Source: Aphidius gifuensis (Eukaryota; Arthropoda; Insecta; Hymenoptera; Braconidae). From it: a DNA stretch of 64,000 bases. The notes under the pieces are model-generated. The model saw only the letters and a program-made list of their open reading frames with translations, made no database searches and was not told the origin of the DNA. A program made the position numbers and the translations under genes. The stretch spans positions 6,944,001-7,008,000 of the forward strand of contig NC_057793.1 in assembly GCF_014905175.1 (NCBI RefSeq), read 5' to 3'. Shown one piece after another: positions 37,704-52,300 of the stretch. Position 1 is the first letter of the stretch. Every line of letters begins with the position of its first letter.

Positions 37704-38688
37704 CTATTTTGTCATTTTATTGTTAAATGAAGACGAACAAATATTACTAAACAAACACGATTTGATAACAACCGTGATTATTATTATGACAATAAGAGCA
37801 ATCCAAAGAATCCAGAATATTATCAATCGTATTTTTATCCAAAGTGGATGAGCCGTTAAATATTCATAATTTCCCATTAAATCTGAAAAAAAAAAACAAA
37901 AATTAATAAAACATAAAATAAAAAAAACCATTGCCTCTACATGTATCAATATTTTTTCAACATTATCTATTACTTATCTAATTTTCCGTATCATAAAATA
38001 ACCAACGATACAATTATGGATCAAATTTGATTAGAAAATTATCAAATGAAATAATTATTTACACAAAAAAATAAATAAAAATATATAATCAATACGAAAA
38101 TTTATAATTGTTTATAATTATTGTCAATGAAATGCTAAAAAAATATCAATTAATCGACAAAAAATTGCTAATATTTAAAGATTAATTAGGGAACAAATAA
38201 CAAAACAAAATTTCTGTATTTAATTTCATGAAAATTGATACGTTTTTTAATGAACCAAATAATTACTATCCAATTATCCATATATTTTTTATCGATAAAA
38301 ATTAAATAACTCGTAATCAAAAATATTATAAAAAACATAAATAAATAAACTCACCATTTTTAAAATCACTCTTATCATCAATATTTATAAAAACTGGATT
38401 ACCAATGAGTCTTGTTCTTTCATCCATTGTTTCTTGTTTCTTCTCTGTCAGATATCCAGTGACAGACTGTTATTAAATTTCAAAAAAATTAATAAACAAT
38501 TGAAAACTAAACTAAACAATTTATAGATAAATAATAATTAATAAATAATTTGTAATAAAAATAATATAACGTTGTTTCAAGTGGAAATTATCCAATTAAC
38601 TTGATAATTCATTGTAATGAAAAAAAAAAATGTATATTTTTTAAATCATCAAAATATTTACCAGATAAATATTGATAATTGACCGCAT
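37704..38688 (-). CDS. Small single-pass membrane protein, SLC3A2 N-terminal-like
   Basis: Three exons (38662-38688, 38355-38466, 37704-37882) join in frame to 105 residues; if the second ATG (MDERTRLIG) is used it is 83. A polar cytoplasmic part is followed by HPLWIKIRL and a hydrophobic segment (FWILWIALIVIIIITVV), then a short tail. The HPLWIKIR pattern before the membrane segment matches the SLC3A2/4F2hc N-terminal region (human SPGWVRTR). In the full protein this leads into a large glycosidase-like ectodomain. That ectodomain is absent here: the reading frame stops 18 residues after the membrane segment, and AATAAA follows about 20 bases later. It could modulate amino-acid transporters as a stand-alone anchor, or be a decayed paralogue. 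Family call moderate. Confidence 0.55.
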
Positions 38689-41600
38689 GACGTCTATTGA
38701 TTTTTTTATTTAAACTTGTTATTGTTAAAATTTTTTTATAAATGATTATTTCAACGGTCCATTCACTCTCATGACAATCTTCAAACTAATATTCATTTAC
38801 TGATAAATTAATCGCAACGTGGTGAACGTTATTTATAGTAGTTAATAATTTTTAATCTAATAATCCGATTTATAATTATTTATTATTATTTTTTCAATTT
38901 AAAAATCAACAATATTATATTTTATAAATAGAACATATCTTTGTTTTTATTATTAACATATTTAACATTTTTTTTTAACTAAAAAAAAAAACATAAATAA
39001 GATATTAAAAATAAAGAAAGAAAAAAAAAAGTCATCATTGTTTTTTAATTATGAAAAATAAAGTATTTATAACATTTGTTTTTTTTTTTTTTGCTTTTAT
39101 TTGTGATTTATATATTTATTCTTATCAATATGGAGTTTGTTTTTTTTTTTTTTTTAAATTTTTTTATTAACAATAACAGTGTGTAGTTTAAATTATTTAA
39201 ATAGTAGTAGATGTAACAAGAGTTAAACAAAGTATGTCCCATTTAAATTTAATTATTTAATTATTATTATTATTATTGCCAAAATACATGGCAAATATTG
39301 TTAACTTATTAATGATTATTAATCGGGCTGGACCTTCGATTATCTATGATTTTATTTTCATTTTTTAAAATTAATTTCTCTTAAATATATCGCAGCATTT
39401 TTGACTATTTTTAATCTCGATGAATTATTTAATTCACATGATTATTTATTTATTTATTTATAATGATTAAAAATAATTAAAATTAAGTATATTATTTTTA
39501 AACTAAAAAAAAAATATAATTTATTTTTTTGTTGATAAATAATAGATAATTTAAAACTTTTTTTTTTTTTCTAATTTTCTTGATCTAACATCGCGTAATA
39601 ATTTATTTAAATTATTTAAATATTGTTAGATGATGTTTTAATAATTTAATTAAACAATGGCAGTGTTTTTGTAAATGTAGATTTTTTTTTATTGCCATCA
39701 AGCAAGTAATTAAATATTATTTTTTAATTATTTTTTTTTTAATGCAAATATATTTAAAAACACTTGGAAAGCTTTTTTAAATGCGAATGGCACAATTAAG
39801 AATAATAGTTATAAATATACACTATTGATGAATGAGTTTATTTAGCTTTAAATACATAAATTTCATTTTTTCAATTTTAAAATTAATTTTGTAAATCAAA
39901 TTTACAAGTGAATTAGTTTTTTTATCGAATAGGCCGATTGTTGTAATTTTTTTTTTCAATTTTTCATATTTATTTATGTATTGTTAATGTTTTAAATTGT
40001 TTTTTTTTAAACTCATTCATCATTTTTAATTTTATTTTCACTTCTATACACATTTTTAATTTAATTTTATATTTATTTATTTTTTCTTTTTGTTTGATTT
40101 ATGTTTAGAATTTTTTTATTACAATAAAGTAAAATATAAATGCATTGTTGAAATCAATATTTTGAAATTAAATATTTCCTTGAAATAAACAAGGCTCACT
40201 TGGCACATTTATGGATGAGAAAATTTATGGGTTATTGATTTTTAAATATTTATTATTCAAATTAACCCAGAAAATATGTAGTTCATGCATTTTTAAATAT
40301 TTATAGATTTATTTTTTTTTTCCTAAAGTTATATTTACAATTTAATGTGATTTTTTAAAATTAATTTTATTAGTTTTTATTTACTTTCTAAAAGGGCGAT
40401 ATTCGTTGCGACAAACTACTAAGAAGAAATATTATTCAACTCCAGTGATTTCGTAATTGGGATAATTTTTGAAGAACAGCCATTCGATCACTTGAAAACA
40501 AAAAAAAAAAAACATATTTTAGATATTTTTAATAATTTTTATTTCGTCAATATCGTGAAAGTATATATTTCATTTTTTAAATATCATTTTAAATATTTTT
40601 TTTTAGGCTCAGGTGACGCCTATTTTAATTAATTTAATTATTATTTTTTTAATCACTCGTTGTTGTAATTAAATTAATTAAAATATCATTCTACCTGTTT
40701 CTTTTTTCACTAATTCACTGACAGTAATTATTTTTAAATCTATGAAATTGTGCAAATATATTTATTTTTTTATTTTTGTTTAGCACTTTGAATAGTTATT
40801 TATTTAAATTTAAATATATTTTTTTTGCACAGCCAACAAAAATTGAAAATAAAATGAAATTATAAATTCAATTTACATATTTTTTTTTATTTAAATATTT
40901 AAATTAAAATTGACAGTAAGTACTAGATAATTTTAGCTAATATTTTTGAAATTTATTTATGTGCGTGAAGCATTTATTTATATTTTTTTAAATATATTTT
41001 GGCAAGATTAGCGAAAAATAATTTTTTCGATTTTCATTATTATATATTTAACATTGTGCAAGTTTTTTAATTTAATTTTTTTTTGAATTATCCAAGGGCT
41101 ATTCAAACAAAGGTCAAAAAAAAAATCATTACAACAAACTTTCCGACTTTTTTTTTCTGTAAATTATTCTATTTTTTTTTTATTTGTTAAAAACTTTTAA
41201 ATAAAAAAAATAAATTGATGAATTTATTGGTAAATAGCCCTTTATTAAAATATTATTATTATTATTTTTCTATAAATAAAAAGTTTCGTAAATTAATAAT
41301 TTATTACAGAAGATTTATTTTTTTTCAATTTTTTTTTTTTCTAATAGAATCTAATAAAAAGTTATTGGGCGGATACGACTACTTCTAAGGCCTCGCTTAA
41401 TTATTATAATTTTTTTATACACAATATTTATTTATAATCAATAATCATCATAGAGAATTTTTTTAGTCCCAGTTAATGGCTAACAGTCTAATAGATTAAT
41501 ACAATTTTTATTAAAATTTTTTCAACTAATTTTTCTTTCGTTCGAAATTTAAAATACGCGACTAATTATTATCGAAGTTTCTATTTAGCCATGCGAAGAA

Positions 41601-42623
41601 TTTTTATTTTTTCGATAGAAATTATGATAGTTTCATCCAACGAAATATAAATTATTTTTTCGATAAAATTATTTTTGGCGTTGCTCAATTACAACTAATA
41701 CAGTTAAAATTTTCTCAGTCTAATAATTTAATTTAATCATTTTAAAATGATGATTTTTTTTTTTTTTTTCTGCAGACACTGTTTACTCAACAAATCTTTA
41801 TTACTATTATTTTTTTGTAAATTTAAATTACAGATATTAAATACTTTTGATTCATCAATTATTTTAAAATTAATTAATTTTGATTTGTTGGATAATTTTT
41901 TTTTGTTTTCGTTATTCAAATGACAATAAAAGTGTCTGCAATTTGATATAATTTAATAAAACTTATTTTAATAAATACTGTTAAAATTTATTTAATAATT
42001 TCAATGCATTTGATGCTAAAAATTATTAAAATTTAATGATCATTTTAAAATTAATATTTATGTATTGCTGAATTTTCTATCATTCTTTTTATTTGGCAAT
42101 TAGATTTATCTATTTTATTTTGATGAAAATAAAAATGAAATTTTTTTTTTTAAATAGATTATTATTAATATATCATCTAATCAAGAAACCACCCAACAAT
42201 TTGATTCATCATTTTTTAAATCTGTTGATAAACTAACGTCAATTTAAAAATAATCCTTTAAATTTATCAATTTTTACAAACAAAAAAAACTCAAATATTA
42301 ACAGTAAATTTATATACCATTACATGAATTTTTTTTTCCATGAAAATTATTATATTTTGCATTTATAATAATATATTTTTTTTGTATTTTCGTTGTATTT
42401 TTTATAATGGGTGTTCTGTTGTTGTTGTTGATAAATTATTTTTTCAATTATTTTCGATATTGCTTTAAAAATCAATTATCATTTCATTTCACAAGCCCCT
42501 CAGAGGCCAAAAAATTATTTATTAATTCATTGCAATAAAAGAAAATTAAAGAAAAAAAAAAAACAAATTTTATTTATCGCTTATATTAATGAATATATAA
42601 TCGAAAGAAAAAAAAAAAACTTA
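38689..42623. other. Large intergenic region
   Basis: Nearly 4 kb of A/T-rich sequence without a convincing gene. A patch at 40390-40500 and another at 41350-41690 are less repetitive. The latter contains the inverted repeat listed separately. Otherwise I see only poly-A/T runs and random short frames. Confidence 0.5.
41771..41940 (-). repeat. 10-bp inverted repeat enclosing an open frame
   Basis: TGCAGACACT at 41771-41780 and its perfect complement AGTGTCTGCA at 41931-41940 bound 170 bases. On the minus strand the interior is open throughout from an ATTGCAG acceptor (HFYCHLNNENKKK, later IDESKVFNICNLN) to a stop at 41737. It is either a tiny MITE-like element or a K/N-rich terminal exon. 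K/N-rich frames are easily open by chance here. Confidence 0.35.
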
Positions 42624-45600
42624 TCAAGGTGGATGTAAATCACGATGATGTGCTCTTGCTGTTAATATAGCTTTTAATTCTGATTCAAGTTGTTTTTTAG
42701 TTTTTTCATTGACAAATTTACCACCAACAGATGGTTGTGCTAATCTTGGTGATGGTACATCTGTTTTATTGATTGAATCATCACGATGTTCATGACTACG
42801 TGCACGTCTAACTGGTTTTTTAATTGTTGTTATATTAACATCATCATTATCATCATCATCAGCATCTTTATTAACTTGATGAATAATAGTTGATGATGCT
42901 TGTGCAATATCTTCATCATTAAAATTAAATTTTTGTATTGTATCAATTGTTTCATTTGATTTACTAATATTAAATAATGTACCAGAACCCCATTCACGTG
43001 ATAATTTTCTACCAATTGCTGCTGTTAATTCATTTGGTGATAATAATGGACTTTTTGATTGTTGTTGATATGATGTTTTAATTGTTAATGGTGGTGGTAA
43101 TTTTAATGTTGTAAATACTGGAAATGATTGTCCACGTTTTGCTGGACTTTTTGAATTATTACTACGTGATAATGTTGCTGTTGTTGTTGTTGTTGTATCT
43201 GTTATTGTTGAACGTAAATTAGCACTACCACCAAAATTATTAGCAATACTTAAACGTGATGATGATGATTGTGATGGTAATGGTGGTGAACCACCATCAC
43301 CATGACTTAAACGACGACCAACTGATTCAAGTGGACTACGTGCACGTAAATTTGTACTACTTAATGTAAATTCACGTGGTTTCATTGTTGTATCTAAATT
43401 TATTGGTGATAATGCATTATTACGTGATGATGATGATAAATTTATTGTACTTTTATATTTTTCATTTAATTTTTTTGGACTTTGTGCTGGCATTAATGGA
43501 CTTTTACTGTGACTACGTTCACGTGTTTTATTATTTTTATCATTACTTGATTTATTTGTCAATTCTTTTGAATTTATTTCTGATTTTTCTTCTTGTTGTA
43601 CTCTGTAATTTGAAAAATAACAATTAAAAATAAAAATAAATTAATCCTTGTTTCATTTTTTTTACCTTCTTATTTCTTGTATCATTTCGAAAAATTGTGC
43701 TTTACTTTTTCTTCTTCTAATTTGTTCATGTTCCTTCTAAAGTAAATAAATAAAAAAATCAAGATATTAATTTTAATTGACAATTATTATTATTATTATT
43801 AAAATATATAAATGATAAATAAAATAAAAATACAAACTCTTTTAACACTTTTTTGAAATAATGATGTTATTTGTCCTTGTCTAACAGTATGAACAAGTTC
43901 TTTAGCAGCATGATGTGGTGATACAAGCTCAACACAATTAATAAATCTATATAATTTTTGTGAAAAAAACATGACATTTCTACTTCGCCATATTGATGTT
44001 TTTGGTCTATGACGTAAACGTGGAAGTGTATATTTATAAAATAAATGTTCACCAGCAAGTATAAGTGTACCCATTAATACACCCATACCAAGAAGACAAA
44101 ATACACCAGCAACAGATGCAACACCAAGTGGTCTTGGTGTACCACTTATTTCTTCATCTAAACCAGCTAAACCATCTTGTCCTTTAATACATGGTAATCC
44201 ACCATACCATTTTTCTTGTAATATATCAAGTAAACCATTACTTGAATAATTATTTATAACACGTGATATACTTTCTTTTAATGGATGTCCTTTTGTTAAA
44301 CCAACAGCATATGTATCATCACTTATTGAATCACCAATTTGTTGTAATATACAACCATCATCAGTTGCACGATAATAATCTAATATTGGTGTATCAGCAA
44401 TAAGTACATCTAATGTACCATTACGTAATCTTTCAACACCTTCATCAATATCAGATAATGAAAAACGTGACATGTGTGACCATAATGTTGGATGTGCACG
44501 TTGTACATAATGTTCAACTGCTGATGAACTTGGTGCACCAACTTTTTGTACAAATAAACTTCTTTCTTGATAATTAATAACACCAGAATGAAATACAAGA
44601 CCAGCAATTAATGCAGCAATATTTGCTGTATATGATGCAACAAATATTACAGAAAAACCACCCCATACATTTATTAAAAATTTATTTGGCCATGATTTTG
44701 GTGCTTTAAATGCAACAAGATGTCCACATAGTAATGCCCACATTACCCATAATGCTGATGCTATTGAAAAATTTTTAGTTCTTTGTCGTCCCCATGGATT
44801 AAGACCAAATGGACTAAACCATTCATAAACAGCAACAAATATTGCTGTTATATTTAATGATGTAAATATTGCAATCCATAAATTTGTACTAAATGGTAAT
44901 AAAAATGCTAATAATGATATTTCAGATTTTAATTTTGGTGCTGCTAAAAAACTTATACTACCAAAATAATATGGTGATGTAAAATCAATAACTTCAGCAC
45001 GTCTTGATGATACACTTAATGGTGCAAATGCAAGTTGTGCATGTCCATGTACAAGTTCACCAATAATACCATTCCATGTACCATTATTACCATTACGACG
45101 TCCAAATAAACCATCATGTGATACATAAAGATCAAAACGAAAATTTAATTCACGTGCAACATATGATAGCAAATCAATTGTTAAACCATAACAACATTTT
45201 ATTGTATCACTTTGATGACATGATAAACCACGTAAACATTGTCCTTCTAATAAATTTGTAACCATTGTAAATGGTGGTGCCAAAGCTGTTACTATTCTAT
45301 ATACTGGCATACCAATTTTTTCACCACCTTGATCAAGATATGCTGGTACAATACCACCACCTGGCCATGTTATTGTATCTAAATGTACATCTTTACCACC
45401 TCTTATTAATCCAACTTTAGTCCATCTATAAAATTAAAATTTTAAATTTTTTTAAAAAGCTCAAATAACATTTCGAAAAATAGTAAAAGGTTTTTCATGT
45501 TTTTTTTTCTAAAATAAATTCAATGCTCAAATAAAATTTCATCAAGTATTTATACTGAATTTATATTTATTTAAAATTTAATAAAAATTATTTACCTTAA

Positions 45601-47195
45601 TTGTGTTTTATTACCAGGATATTGAATTGCTTGAAGATTTAAAAGTTGAAATTCTGATTTATCATATGATATTTGTTTCATTGAATTTCTAAGTTTATAT
45701 GTTAAACTTTTTGATATATTATTTTTTAAATCAAGATAATTATATTTATTTTTACCTTCAAAAAAACATGATGGTATAAAATTTTCTTTAAGCTGTTGTT
45801 CACGTATTTTTTTAATTATATTTTTATATTCAATAAATGTTGAATCAAGTGCTTGTGATGTTTCACGTAACATTCGTGTTAATATTGCATCACCATTTGA
45901 TGATAGCTTGATACTTGATGGTCTCAATGCAAGCATACCAATTGGCATAAATGTTTTTGAATTTAAATATTTATTATTATCATTTAATCTTGAACCATCA
46001 TCATCATTATCATCATCATTTATAAATGTTTTATCATCTCTTTTTTTAATAATTTTTTGTTCATCTTTCCATTTGTAATCTTGTAAACTATTAATATCAT
46101 GCATTAAATTTGATAACAATGATTGATGTTGTTCATTATCATCAATTTCTAATTTACCATTATTTTTTAATATATTATTATCAATAATCATTTGTTTATT
46201 ATTATTTTTAATTGATGCTAATGAATTGTGTTGTATACTTTGTGTATTAATAAGACCAGGTTCATTTGGTTTAAGCTCAGCTTTTAAATCAAGCCATAAC
46301 CATAAGAATCTACCATTTAACATTTGATATTTACCAGCAACAGACAATATCTTTTTGGCATTATTTAAATCACATGCCATAACAAGTACACCACCACTAC
46401 CACCAGCTTCAGATATTATTTTTAAACGTAATTTAATACTTTTATCACTTGCTGGTAGATAAACAATTGTTCTTGGTGTTAATTTATCAAGATTATTTTT
46501 TTTTAATAAATATTTTATTGGTAATATTGTTGTATCAATTAATAATGTAAATGCATGCCAATTTGCTTTATCCATTAATGCTGCAGCAGCTGCACCAGCT
46601 TCTTCTGGTCCAGCACCAAGACGTGTTTCGAAATTGCCTCTTTTTCCCTTTTTTTTTAAACAATAAACACAATATTAATCACAGCAATTATTTATTAATT
46701 TATTTTTTAATTGTTTATGTATATATTTACCTGACGTAAAAAATCACGATGTGTCATTGGTAACCAGAGTGTTGGTAGGCTAATTGAATCAGATGCTGTT
46801 ATGATAAATCTTGCTGCTGAACCACCACCAATGACAATATTGAGAATTGTTTTTCCATTTTCAATTTCATTACAAAATTTATTAATCAATGCTAATGGAT
46901 ATGATGATGTATCAACAATTGTTGTCATACGACCCTCAATATATGATACATCTAATTCATTTTGTAATGATTCCATTCTTACTGTTTCCCATGCACGTTG
47001 TACATCGTTTTTTGTTGGAGACTGAGAATGTGATAAACATATTAACAAGTGCCATGGTGATTGACCACTTTTAATACGATTTTTATTACTTGATCTTATT
47101 GTTTTATTATTTATTATTGTACAATCAATTATTTGATTATAAAATATTACAATTAATAATATTATTAATATATAATTTTTTTTATTATCATACAT
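42624..47195 (-). CDS. Ionotropic glutamate receptor, NMDA 3-like subunit
   Basis: A plasma-membrane receptor subunit for glycine or glutamate at excitatory synapses. Five exons: 46731-47195, 45596-46647, 43838-45425, 43666-43736 and 42624-43602. They join in frame to 1384 residues. Order: signal peptide (about residues 1-26); amino-terminal domain with a long N/D-rich insert; ligand-binding half S1 ending SSRRAEVIDFTSPY with the ligand arginine (residue 648); M1 about 683-705; pore loop with Gly at the Q/R/N site (WALLCGH, residue 740), as in GluN3 rather than the Asn of GluN1/2; M3 with SYTANIAA (770-777); S2 with LIADTPILDYY; M4 about 941-964 and then GEHLFYKYTLPRLRHRPK, typical of NMDA3. 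The cytoplasmic tail is Ser-rich. The intron before exon 2 ends in TTTAAAAAAAAAG, a poor acceptor but the only one in phase. Confidence 0.9.
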
Positions 47196-49330
47196 TTTCT
47201 CAGTCTCCTTTTTTTTTTATTTTATAAATAATTCTTTATTTTTTCTATTAAATTTTTTAATTTAATTTATAGTTTTATTTGCATCTTCTTGTTTCAGCAT
47301 TTGTCTGTATTTTTAAAAATTAATTATTGTTATTTATTTTATTAATTAAAAAAAATAAAAAATATTTTTTAGAAATTTTTTCTTAGAAATTTAATAGCAA
47401 TTATTATTTATTTAATAGAAAAATAAAATAACAAAATAAATTGATTTAAATTAATTCGATATTTTTGTAAAAATAAATATTGTTTTTTTTTTTTGAGTTA
47501 ATCGAGTTAAAAACAATGCAGTTTTATTGTTAAAATTACCTTTTGGCACGGATGATTGAATCTCGATTGGCCGGGATTGGTTTAAAAACTCCGCGCAGAC
47601 TGCACTCGAGTATCATAATAACTATCGATTGTGTTACAATTGTTGTATTATTTATTTATAAAAAAACATAAAATAACAAACAAAAAAGAAAAAAAAATTA
47701 AACTCAAAAAACACCAATAATTTATTATAAATATTTAAATTATTATTTACTTATTTTTTCAATTAAAAACTAAAAAAAAAAATATTAATTTATTAATTAG
47801 TTAATTTAGCTGATGAATTTTTGTAATTTAATTAATTATTTAATTTGTTTATTTGATATTTTGGTGTATATGAGAGAGTAATTTTTGTAATGGTTTTACT
47901 CAATCGTCCTCATTTGGACGTACTGTACCTCAATTTGTAGGAAGCCATTTTCAAGTTGAGCCCCTCCCTTTGATATTTCAACCCCTTTTGTAAAAGGGGA
48001 TGATTTTTCTCTCTTGTACTATGTTCTCTCAATTTTTAAAAAGACAGAATGCTAAATTATTTTGTTAAAAAAAGAGGTAAAAAATATCTCAATACACCTC
48101 CACACATACACTCGCTTTTTTACCTCTTTTTTTTTTTTTTTAACATTATTTTTAAATCTAGATATGCGCTTGCGTATTTAACACATTTGAAGAATTGTTT
48201 TTTATTTTTTTTATTTCATATATCAGTAGGGGTGAAGGGTGACGTCTGATCTCATGGAGAATATTTCTACTTGTTTCATCTTACAAGACATTTTTCTATT
48301 TCTCTTCTTTTACCAACTTACTGAGTAGGGATTTGAATATATCCTTTTTTTTTATTTCTTTTATATCAAAGTTTTTTACATTTTTTTTTTGTAATTTTTT
48401 CTTAACTATTATACTTTTTCTGTGTGCAATTTTACTCTCTTTCATAAGACTATACTTGAAAAATATCTAAAAAGTTTTAAAAACCACTAAAACTTTTTAT
48501 TTTTTCGAATGAAATTTTTTTTTCTATCGAAAAAAAAAAAATAGATAAATTAATTTTTAACTTTTTTTGTAAATAAAAAAATTATTTTGTTTATTATTAA
48601 ATTTTCATTGTTGAGGAGTAATCAATAAAATCGAAATGAAAAATTTTTGTTTACTCATCTATTTTATTTTAGCAAGGAATAGGTAATTTTTTTTAGAAAA
48701 AAAAAAAAAACAAAATAATTATTGTGGGCGTGGTTATTGTCGACACGGAATATAAATAATTTTCACGTAAACAATTTAATTTCACAGAAAAAATAATCTC
48801 GTATATTTGGGAGCTAGATAATATACATCCTTTTTTTTTTTTTTTTTTTTTTTATATACATATTATAACTTATACATGAGATAGAATTTAAAATTTAATT
48901 TTTTTTTTTTTTCTTTCAACTATTATTTTGTTAATAATAATAATAATAATTAATGATAGTTTTTTTTTTTTTTAATAATAATAATGAGATTTAAATTGTC
49001 ACAATAAAAGAGAAAAATATTTTTAAATTTTTATTTGTTTTAAAGCGAATTAAAAGATTAACACCAGATTAAAATTTCAATTTAAACACGACTAAATGTC
49101 TATTGTAACATCGCCGGAATGCGTCAAAGTTTTTAGCATATTTTTGTTATCAATTATTAGATAATATTAATTTTTAACATTATTATAATAACGATAAATT
49201 AATAAATTTTCATTTAACTCACATATTTGTAATTTAATTTGTTTTTTTTTTTCGTTTTTCTCATTGAATTTTTCTTATTATTTATTTCTTCTTCAATAAT
49301 TATCCTCCAATATCTATTATTTCTAAAAAA
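47196..49330. other. NMDAR3 promoter region and spacer
   Basis: A G+C-rich island at about 47560-47640 contains two CCAAT-type boxes on the minus strand, CTCGAG and TATCGAT, and is the likely NMDAR3 promoter. A perfect hairpin CCCCTTTT-GT-AAAAGGGG lies at 47982-47999. CGTCC and GGACG around 47909-47924 form another small hairpin. The remainder is A/T-rich with no gene seen; the frame at 48049-48249 is a poly-T artefact. Confidence 0.4.
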
Positions 49331-52300
49331 TTAACTAAATAAATTTTGCTGTGTTGCATCGTTTTCAAATATACTCCAGGCATTATTCAATTCCATGAAA
49401 ATTAACTTTGCCAAATTTTCATTGTCAGTTCCTGCTTGCTGCAAAATAATAAAAGAAAAAAAAAATTTAATTATTAATTAATTTAAATAATTTTTTAAAA
49501 ATCAATCAATTAATTAGTTGATGTATTATTTATTTTTAATTTTATAATTTATTAAAATTTATTTACCTTGTCTGGATGAACAGCAAGACATGCTTTTCTA
49601 TATGCTTTTTTAACTTCAGCAGCAGTAACTAATTGATGCATTTCACATTTTTGCCATCTATCAGCATCACTCCACAATACAGTATGCAATGAACAAAGTA
49701 ATGCACGTAAATTACTTTTTTTACCCTCAGTCCATTCAGCAACTTTTAACTTTTCTGGATCCATTGTTTTAGCAGCTTCAACTTTTCTCATTTGATTTAT
49801 TGTTTTTGGACTATCTTTATCGGTTTTTCTTGAACTAAAAAAATTATAACCCTGACTACCAAGTAAATCTTCAAAAATATCACCAGGTTTTGTTGCTGTT
49901 GATGCTGCTGTTGTTGCTGATGATGTTGATGTTGTTGATGATTTTATATTACTATTAAATACATTTGTCATGTCTGAATAATTTATATCATTTGGTATAT
50001 TTATTTTATTTTGCATATGTGGACTAGAATGTACTGGTGTACCAGTTGTACCTGGACTTGATGATTGTGGTGTATTTGAATCTTTTGGTGTACCATTCCA
50101 ACTTGAATTTAATCCAGTACTCATTGAACCAGCTAAATTTGCAAATGGATCTTTATTTTGTGCTTGAAAATTTGGTACACTTGAATTACGTGGAAAATTA
50201 TCATCATTTGGTGTTTTAATATTTGTCGTTGTTGATGTTGATGATGAATTTGTCCAATTACCAAATATATTATTATTAGTATTATTATTATTACCACCAC
50301 CAAGTGGATCAAATATTAAATCATTTATATTACCATTATTATTTTTTTCTTGTTTATTTATTGTTGTTGTATCAAATAATAAATCATTTGATGATTGTTT
50401 ATTATCAATATTTGATTCTTTAAATGATGCAAAATTACCAAATATATCATTTGTATTTTTATTATTATCATCATCATTAGAATTATTTTCTTTATTATTA
50501 TTTGTTGAATTTGTTGAATTTGTCATACCAAGATTTAATAAATCAGCTTCAGCAAAATCATCATTATTATCATTAATAATTTTATCATTATTTGATGGAT
50601 TTAATGGTTCTTTTTCTGGCTCATATTTATCATCAATTTGTTGATGTATTATTTTTGGTGGTGGTGGACGTTTTGGTGCTTTAATTGTCGTTGTTGTTGT
50701 TAATTTTTCATGATTATTTTTTCTAAAATTTTCTAATGTTTCTTCCATTTCAAGTGTCGATGAAAATAATGGATCAGGATGTAAATTTTTAATGCCAGTT
50801 GTTTTAGCTTCCCATGGTAATGAAATTTTTGATATTTTTAAATTATCATCACCAATCATGACATTTAATGAAACATTAAATGAATGACCAATTTCTGGTA
50901 CATTATCTAAATCTTTATAATCAAATGTCATTGTTGATTGATGAATTGGCACATAACCAGTATAAAATTGTAATGATGCCATTTTAATACCAATAATACG
51001 ACCAAGTTGTTGTCTAGCATGATATAAAATAATCATAATATCACCACAAACAATAGCATCATTTAATATTAAACATATTTTACCTTCATGCTGATTAAAT
51101 AATTTCATATCATCATATTCAGAACGTTTTGTTGAATAAACAAGTGAACCATTTGAATATATATCAGCATATGGACGACATCCATCTTTAGCACGATTAA
51201 ATAATGGTATTGGTTGTATTATTATTGATCTTAATATTAATGTTTTTGTATGTGGATATAAACCAGAATGTAACATATTAATATAATTAATATAACGTAA
51301 TTCTGATGGTTGTAATAATGGTGTTTGACATCTTCTTGTTTTAAATAATTCAATAGCTTCATCAACACTATTTAATGCACCACAATATAATAATAATGAA
51401 CATATTATTGTTGCACTTGTACGACAACCATCATCACAATATGTTACAATAATATTATTAAAATTATCATCTAAATAACAATAAATATCTTCACATATTT
51501 GATATAATGCTGATAATAATGGTGCATTTGTTTCTAATAATGTATATGCAAAATTACAATCAATATGTTTACCATTTAAACGTGTTACATTTGTTTTACC
51601 TTTTGTTAAATTATATAATTGTATTTTAGCTGGTGGTGGATGTTTAAATTTTAAATAATCACGTACATCATCAATGTAATTTGGTGATACAACATATTCA
51701 ATACCACAATCTGGATATGGCATAACAAGTATTCTTGATGTTATATAACTAGCATCAAGTTCATCATTTCTTGTTATTGTTTGTTGTACTGATTGTATTA
51801 CTTTACTTGATGTATCTTTTATATTTTTAAATAAATTACCAGCACCACCACGTAATGAAGAAAATAAACCACCTGAGCCAACTGTTGTTGATTGTGAATT
51901 ATTATTATTATTATTATTTAATTGTTTATGTAAATAATTTGTTCTTGTTATTGGTGGTGGTGATGGTGGTGTTGGTGATACTGATGGTTTTGGTGGTGGT
52001 GGTCTTGATGGTAAATGTAATGGTGATGCTGTTGATGGTTGAGTTGGTCTTGGTGGTGGTTGTGCATGTGGTTGTGATGATTGTGTTGATGATATTTTAA
52101 TATCAATTTTAACAGCTTCTCTTGGATCAAAATTATTTGTTTCAGCAATTGAAGCAAGACGTTCAAGTACCATTGATGTTGTCATACGTTTTAATGGTGA
52201 TACTTCTAAACATCCTTTTACCAATTCATTGATACATGCTGTGCGTGGATTTACTGGTAACGGTGGATATTTTGCATTTACAATTGCTAATTTATTACCC

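Noticed and set aside
47590..47640. TATCGAT as a Drosophila-type DRE in the NMDAR3 promoter
   Set aside because: One short match without the full TATCGATA palindrome; kept only as part of the promoter note.
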